Below are positions 4,790 to 7,801 of a DNA stretch of 7,801 nt, one piece after another. Each line of letters starts with the position of its first letter. Positions within the stretch are counted from its first letter, which is position 1. A model generated the notes under the pieces. It was not told where the DNA came from. It saw nothing but the letters and a program-made list of their open reading frames with translations, and did not search any database. This DNA is from Armatimonadota bacterium. GTDB taxonomy: Bacteria; Armatimonadota; Hebobacteria; CAIYQO01. The stretch lies in the NCBI GenBank assembly GCA_022708765.1, contig JAKIYB010000198.1, positions 1 to 7,801 of the forward strand, in the 5' to 3' direction. Position numbers and translations under genes: made by a program.

Positions 4790-5467
4790 ATGTCCTTCAG
4801 TCCGAACCGACAGTTCAAGGATGCCATCTACGAGCAGTTCGCCCGCATCGGCAAGGCGCTGGCCCATCCCAGTCGCCTGGAATTGCTCGACCTCCTGTCG
4901 CAGGCTGATCGTACCGTGGAAGCGCTGGGCAGAGAGACGGGCCTGTCAGTCGCGAGCACTTCACAGCATTTGCAGGCGTTGAAGAGCGCACGGCTGGTTG
5001 AGGCGGAAAAGCATGGCCTGTACGTGACCTATCGCATTGCCGATCCGCTCGTCCGTGATCTCCTCGCCACCCTGCGCGTGCTGGCAGAGCACCGGTTGGC
5101 CGAGATTGAACACACCACCCGCCGTTTCCTGGATGGGCGTGAGGGCATGGAATCGGTGGACAAAGCACAGTTGCTGGAGCGCGTGAAAGCCGGAGAGGTG
5201 ACCGTGCTGGATGTTCGCCCACCGGAAGAATATCACGCGGGCCATGTGCCAGGCGCCATTTCGGTCCCCCTCGCTGAGCTTGAACAGCGTCTCGCCACGT
5301 TGCCACGCGACCAGGAGATCGTCGCGTATTGCCGCGGCCCCTACTGCGTGCTATCCATTCAGGCCGTCGAGCTGCTGCGAGCACGCGGGTTCAAGGCCGT
5401 GCGCCTGGAGGACAGCGTATATGACTTACAGACCCGCGGCTTACCGATTGCCGTTGGCAGAGAATAG
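4790..5467 (+). CDS. ArsR-family repressor fused to a rhodanese domain, 225 residues
   Basis: Residues 10-110 are a winged helix of the ArsR/SmtB family: LAHPSRLELLDLL (24-36), then the recognition segment TGLSVASTSQHLQALKSARL (50-69) and the wing GLYVTYRIAD (76-85). Residues 120-223 are a rhodanese domain with LDVRPPEEYHAGHVPGAISV (140-159) and the active-site loop YCRGPYC. Cys181 is the sulfur-accepting residue and Cys186 lies at the other end of the loop; these are the only two cysteines in the protein. The classical ArsR metal-binding cysteines are absent, so the signal is more likely a persulfide or oxidant on the rhodanese loop than arsenite or zinc. Its gene is first in the sulfur operon, behind a strong promoter with a palindromic operator, so autorepression is likely. 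The ATG at 4790 has only a weak ribosome binding site (TTGAG) because the operator fills the leader. Confidence 0.93.
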   Translation: MSFSPNRQFKDAIYEQFARIGKALAHPSRLELLDLLSQADRTVEALGRETGLSVASTSQHLQALKSARLVEAEKHGLYVTYRIADPLVRDLLATLRVLAEHRLAEIEHTTRRFLDGREGMESVDKAQLLERVKAGEVTVLDVRPPEEYHAGHVPGAISVPLAELEQRLATLPRDQEIVAYCRGPYCVLSIQAVELLRARGFKAVRLEDSVYDLQTRGLPIAVGRE

Positions 5468-5506
5468 GCGAGAGACGCCATGCCCCTGCTGAAAGGAGAG
5501 CACCCC

Positions 5507-5854
5507 ATGAAGATGTTGTTGATCCTGAACGATCCACCCTATGGCACAGAGCGGAGTTACAACGGCCTACGACTGGCCAACAGCCTCCTCAGGCACGAAG
5601 GGGTCGAGGTCACCGTCTTCATGATGGCCGACGCCGTGCTGTGTGCCAAGGCCGGACAAAAGACGCCGGATGGCTACTACAACCTTGAGCGCATGCTCAA
5701 GCCGTTGGTGCGGCAGGGGCAGGTGCTCCTCTGCAGCACCTGCATGGATGCGCGCGGGCTCCGCGATGAGGAACTGCTGGAAGGATGCCGCCGGAGCTCG
5801 CTGGCAGAGCTGACGGCGTTGACCGTCGCAGCGGAGAAAGTGCTCGTGTTTTGA
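5507..5854 (+). CDS. DsrE-family sulfur-relay protein, 115 residues
   Basis: AAAGGAG (5492-5498) eight bases upstream sets the start at ATG 5507 rather than at the in-frame ATG 5480. The protein has the DsrE/TusD-like alpha/beta fold signs: LLILNDPPYGTERSYNGLR near the N-terminus, then AVLCAKAGQKTP (44-54), YYNLERMLKPL (57-67) and the Cys loop LLCSTCMDARGL (74-85). Cys46, Cys76 and Cys79 are the conserved positions; in the family such cysteines carry a persulfide handed on from a donor. Length fits the family. It is soluble and cytoplasmic, 39 bases after the ArsR-rhodanese gene. Its TGA stop overlaps by one base an ATG in frame with the next gene. It most probably accepts sulfur from the desulfurase or rhodanese domain and passes it on; the final acceptor is unknown. 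Confidence 0.92.
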   Translation: MKMLLILNDPPYGTERSYNGLRLANSLLRHEGVEVTVFMMADAVLCAKAGQKTPDGYYNLERMLKPLVRQGQVLLCSTCMDARGLRDEELLEGCRRSSLAELTALTVAAEKVLVF

Positions 5855-5874
5855 TGCCGCTGGAAGAAACGCCG

Positions 5875-6642
5875 ATGAGTTTGGTTAGCCATTCAAGCAC
5901 TGCCCCGACACAGTGCCCACAGTGTGTCCAAATGCAGACGATTCAGGACCGCTACTGGACACGCCAGGGCATGAAGATGATACTCTGGGTGCTGTTGCTG
6001 CTGATTCTGGTCGTGGGATGGTTTGTCCCCGCGTGGGGATTTATCTTGCTGGGCTGCATGGCGGCCGCCGTGGGCGTCGCCTTTTTTCGCGGGCGGGCCT
6101 GGTGCGATGTCTGCCCTCGCGGCGCATTCTTCGACGTTCTCATGCATCGGATGAGTCAGGGCCGTCCCATCCCACGGTTCCTGCGCAGTCCCGCGTTTCG
6201 CCTGCTGATGCTGGCGGTACTGATGACCGTGATGGTGGTCCGCCTGACCCCGGTTTGGGGCGACCTCCCGAAGATGGGAATGGTGTTCTGGATGATCCTG
6301 GCGGTGACCACCGTGGTGGGGGTCATCCTCGCCATCCCGTTCAATGCGCGCACCTGGTGTGCTCTCTGCCCCATGGGGAGCATGGCGTACTGGATTGGGC
6401 GCGGCAAGCAGCCCCTCGCGGTTGACCGAGAACAGTGCAACGCGTGTGGCCGCTGTGCGCGGGTGTGCCCGATGGAACTCTATCCGGGGGCGCACCGCGA
6501 GGAGGGCGTCATGACGCACGGCGATTGCCTCAAGTGCTCCTCCTGCGTGGTCGCCTGCCCGCGACAGGCGTTGTCCTTTGAAAAGGTTCCTCACAGCGAT
6601 GAACCCGACTGCGTCGCCGTCAATCAATCGGAGGCATCGTGA
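5875..6642 (+). CDS. Membrane-bound 4Fe-4S protein, NapH/YccM-like, 255 residues
   Basis: The start at ATG 5875 has GGAAGA seven bases upstream; ATG 5854, overlapping the previous stop codon, would add seven residues by coupled translation. A CPQC motif (14-17) precedes four membrane segments (about 34-50, 53-70, 107-124 and 134-155). After the second segment comes WCDVCPRGAFFD (Cys77, Cys80), and after the fourth WCALCPMGSMAYW (Cys162, Cys165). This is the paired CxxCP signature of the NapH/NosR/YccM group. The cytoplasmic tail has two ferredoxin-type clusters, CNACGRCARVCP (188-199) and CLKCSSCVVACP (218-229), each CxxCxxCxxxCP. Family members pass electrons between the quinone pool and periplasmic or cytoplasmic partners. 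Between a DsrE protein and a cysteine desulfurase it probably provides redox power for persulfide chemistry. The desulfurase next door could also supply its Fe-S clusters. The exact partner is unknown. Confidence 0.9.
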   Translation: MSLVSHSSTAPTQCPQCVQMQTIQDRYWTRQGMKMILWVLLLLILVVGWFVPAWGFILLGCMAAAVGVAFFRGRAWCDVCPRGAFFDVLMHRMSQGRPIPRFLRSPAFRLLMLAVLMTVMVVRLTPVWGDLPKMGMVFWMILAVTTVVGVILAIPFNARTWCALCPMGSMAYWIGRGKQPLAVDREQCNACGRCARVCPMELYPGAHREEGVMTHGDCLKCSSCVVACPRQALSFEKVPHSDEPDCVAVNQSEAS

Positions 6643-6644
6643 CC

Positions 6645-7766
6645 ATGTCACACATTTACCTGGATTATAATGCCAGCACGCCCATCGCGTCAGAAGTGCG
6701 TATCGCCATGCTGCCGTATCTCTCCGAGCATTACGGGAATCCCTCCAGTCAGCACTGGGCAGGTCTGCCCGCGCGGGTGGCCGTCGAGCGCGCACGCAAC
6801 CAGGTGGCGAACCTGTTGGGCAGTTCGCCGGACGAGATCGTCTTCACCAGCGGGGGCACGGAAGCGAATAACGCCGCGCTGAAGGGTGCCTTCTTCGCGC
6901 CGGGACGCCGCGGTCGGCACATCATCACCACACACATCGAGCATCCCGCTATCCTGGCGCCCTGCCGCTTTCTGGAACGCCTGGGCGCCGTGGTGACCTG
7001 CGTGGGCAGCGACAGCACGGGACTGGTGGACCCGGAGGAAATACGACGGGCGATCATGCCGGAGACCTTTCTCGTCAGCGTCATGCACGCCAACAATGAG
7101 GTGGGTACGATTCAGCCCATCGCCGAGATCGGTCGCATCACCCGCGAGTATGGCATTCTCTTCCATACCGACGCCGCGCAGTCCGTGGGCAAAGTGGCAA
7201 CACGGGTGGATGACCTGGGTGTGGATGTACTCTCGATTGCCGGGCATAAACTCTACGCGCCAAAAGGCGTGGGCGCCCTCTATATCCGCAAGGGTGTGGA
7301 GTTGGAGCCGTTCATGCACGGCGCCGGTCATGAGCACGGGCGGCGCGCCGGCACGGAAAATGTACTGCTGAATGTCGGTCTGGGCGCGGCCTGCGAGTTA
7401 GCGCGTGATCGAGCCTGGGTGCCGCACATGCAAACACTCCGAGATCGTTTCTGGAATGCGCTGCGGGCTGCATTCGGTGATCAGGTGCGCTTGAATGGCC
7501 ATCCAACATCCCGCCTGCCCAATACGGTGAATGTCAGCTTCGTCGGCAAGGTCGGTGCGGACATTCTGGCCCGCATGCCGGAGGTCGCCGCGTCTACGGG
7601 ATCGGCCTGCCATGCCGGCACGGTCGAATTATCGCCGGTGCTGCGGGCGATGGGCATTACGCCCGACGTCGGGATGGGAGCGATGCGTTTCAGCCTGGGA
7701 CGCATGACGACCTGGGCGGAGTTGGACACGACAGTGGAACTGCTGCGGTCAGCAGTGACGAGATAG
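6645..7766 (+). CDS. Cysteine desulfurase, NifS/IscS-type class V aminotransferase, 373 residues
   Basis: A PLP enzyme converting L-cysteine to alanine and leaving persulfide sulfur on its active-site Cys. Visible landmarks: IYLDYNASTP near the N-terminus, FTSGGTEANNAALKG (PLP phosphate loop, about 67-81), the ring-stacking His in EHPAI (99-103), ANNEVGTIQP (149-158), HTDAAQ with the ring-nitrogen Asp176, and the Schiff-base Lys202 in SIAGHKLYAPKGVGALY. The catalytic loop is STGSACHAG with Cys322. Length is slightly below IscS (about 400). I chose ATG 6645, ten bases after GGAGG; GTG 6639 would overlap the previous TGA by four bases and add two residues. The gene is tightly coupled to the Fe-S membrane protein and lacks an IscU or IscA neighbour in view, so it may serve the local DsrE/rhodanese relay rather than general Fe-S assembly. 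Confidence 0.95.
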   Translation: MSHIYLDYNASTPIASEVRIAMLPYLSEHYGNPSSQHWAGLPARVAVERARNQVANLLGSSPDEIVFTSGGTEANNAALKGAFFAPGRRGRHIITTHIEHPAILAPCRFLERLGAVVTCVGSDSTGLVDPEEIRRAIMPETFLVSVMHANNEVGTIQPIAEIGRITREYGILFHTDAAQSVGKVATRVDDLGVDVLSIAGHKLYAPKGVGALYIRKGVELEPFMHGAGHEHGRRAGTENVLLNVGLGAACELARDRAWVPHMQTLRDRFWNALRAAFGDQVRLNGHPTSRLPNTVNVSFVGKVGADILARMPEVAASTGSACHAGTVELSPVLRAMGITPDVGMGAMRFSLGRMTTWAELDTTVELLRSAVTR

Positions 7767-7783
7767 CCGTAACGAGATGTCTG

Positions 7784-7801
7784 AAAGGAGCGAACGCATG
7801 A
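7784..7801 (+). CDS. Start of a further operon gene (only the first codon visible)
   Basis: AAAGGAG (7784-7790) lies seven bases before ATG 7798, only 31 bases after the desulfurase stop codon. This is a proper gene start in the same direction, so the sulfur operon continues past the window. Nothing can be said of the product. Confidence 0.6.
   Translation, partial: KGANA

Noticed and set aside
5893..6795. Minus-strand frame of 300 residues opposite the Fe-S protein gene
   Set aside because: The plus strand carries unmistakable CxxCP and ferredoxin motifs; the antisense frame is rich in His, Arg and Ala with no domain.
6690..7337. Minus-strand frame of 215 residues opposite the cysteine desulfurase
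   Set aside because: Shadow of a clearly conserved PLP enzyme gene; no start signals and no recognisable motif.
1..7801. CRISPR array, tRNA, rRNA or insertion sequence
   Set aside because: No regularly spaced repeats, no cloverleaf-like sequence with a CCA end, and no transposase frame with terminal repeats were seen by eye.

Overview
This is a mixed accessory region in a fairly GC-rich bacterium that uses ordinary Shine-Dalgarno signals. The taxon cannot be fixed from the sequence. The broken genes on the left give a weak impression of large Verrucomicrobiota (Opitutae)-type proteins, but this comes from remembered family style only. No tRNA, rRNA, CRISPR array or intact transposase was found.

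Left part (1-1507): a patchwork of gene pieces, all read on the minus strand. A reading frame runs off the left edge (1-862) and ends in two membrane segments. An AT-richer scrap with an inverted repeat follows (about 967-1110). Then comes an internal fragment of a beta-rich, possibly LamG-like protein (about 1112-1345). This is joined out of frame to the first ~54 codons of what looks like a defence nuclease/NTPase gene, which still has its own start and ribosome binding site (1310-1507). It reads as a rearrangement graveyard.

Middle (1600-3300): a 68-residue minus-strand protein of a recognisable but unnamed type with its own terminator, a likely small RNA (good sigma-70 promoter at 1895-1923, perfect terminator at 2010-2039), and an intact XRE-HTH/ImmA-IrrE metallopeptidase gene (2173-3300). 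The gene-free stretch 3301-3912 holds a minus-strand terminator, a dense group of inverted repeats and a very stable hairpin.

Right part (3913-7801): two divergent transcription units. Leftward is an ECF-type sigma factor with a CX4CXC C-terminal tail, followed at once by a 30-residue peptide carrying CGCGC; the peptide's ribosome binding site overlaps the sigma stop codon. Rightward is a sulfur-transfer operon: an ArsR regulator fused to a rhodanese domain, a DsrE-family protein, a four-helix membrane protein with CxxCP motifs and two ferredoxin-type 4Fe-4S clusters, a NifS/IscS-type cysteine desulfurase, and the start codon of a further gene. The ArsR unit has a near-consensus promoter with an 8-8-8 inverted-repeat operator directly after its -10 box.

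A reasonable reading of the right part is a thiol-, persulfide- or metal-responsive module. The desulfurase and rhodanese domain would make and pass persulfide sulfur, DsrE would relay it, the membrane Fe-S protein would supply or drain electrons, and the ArsR-rhodanese and Cys-tailed sigma would be the sensors. The enzyme families are solid; the joint circuit is inference.
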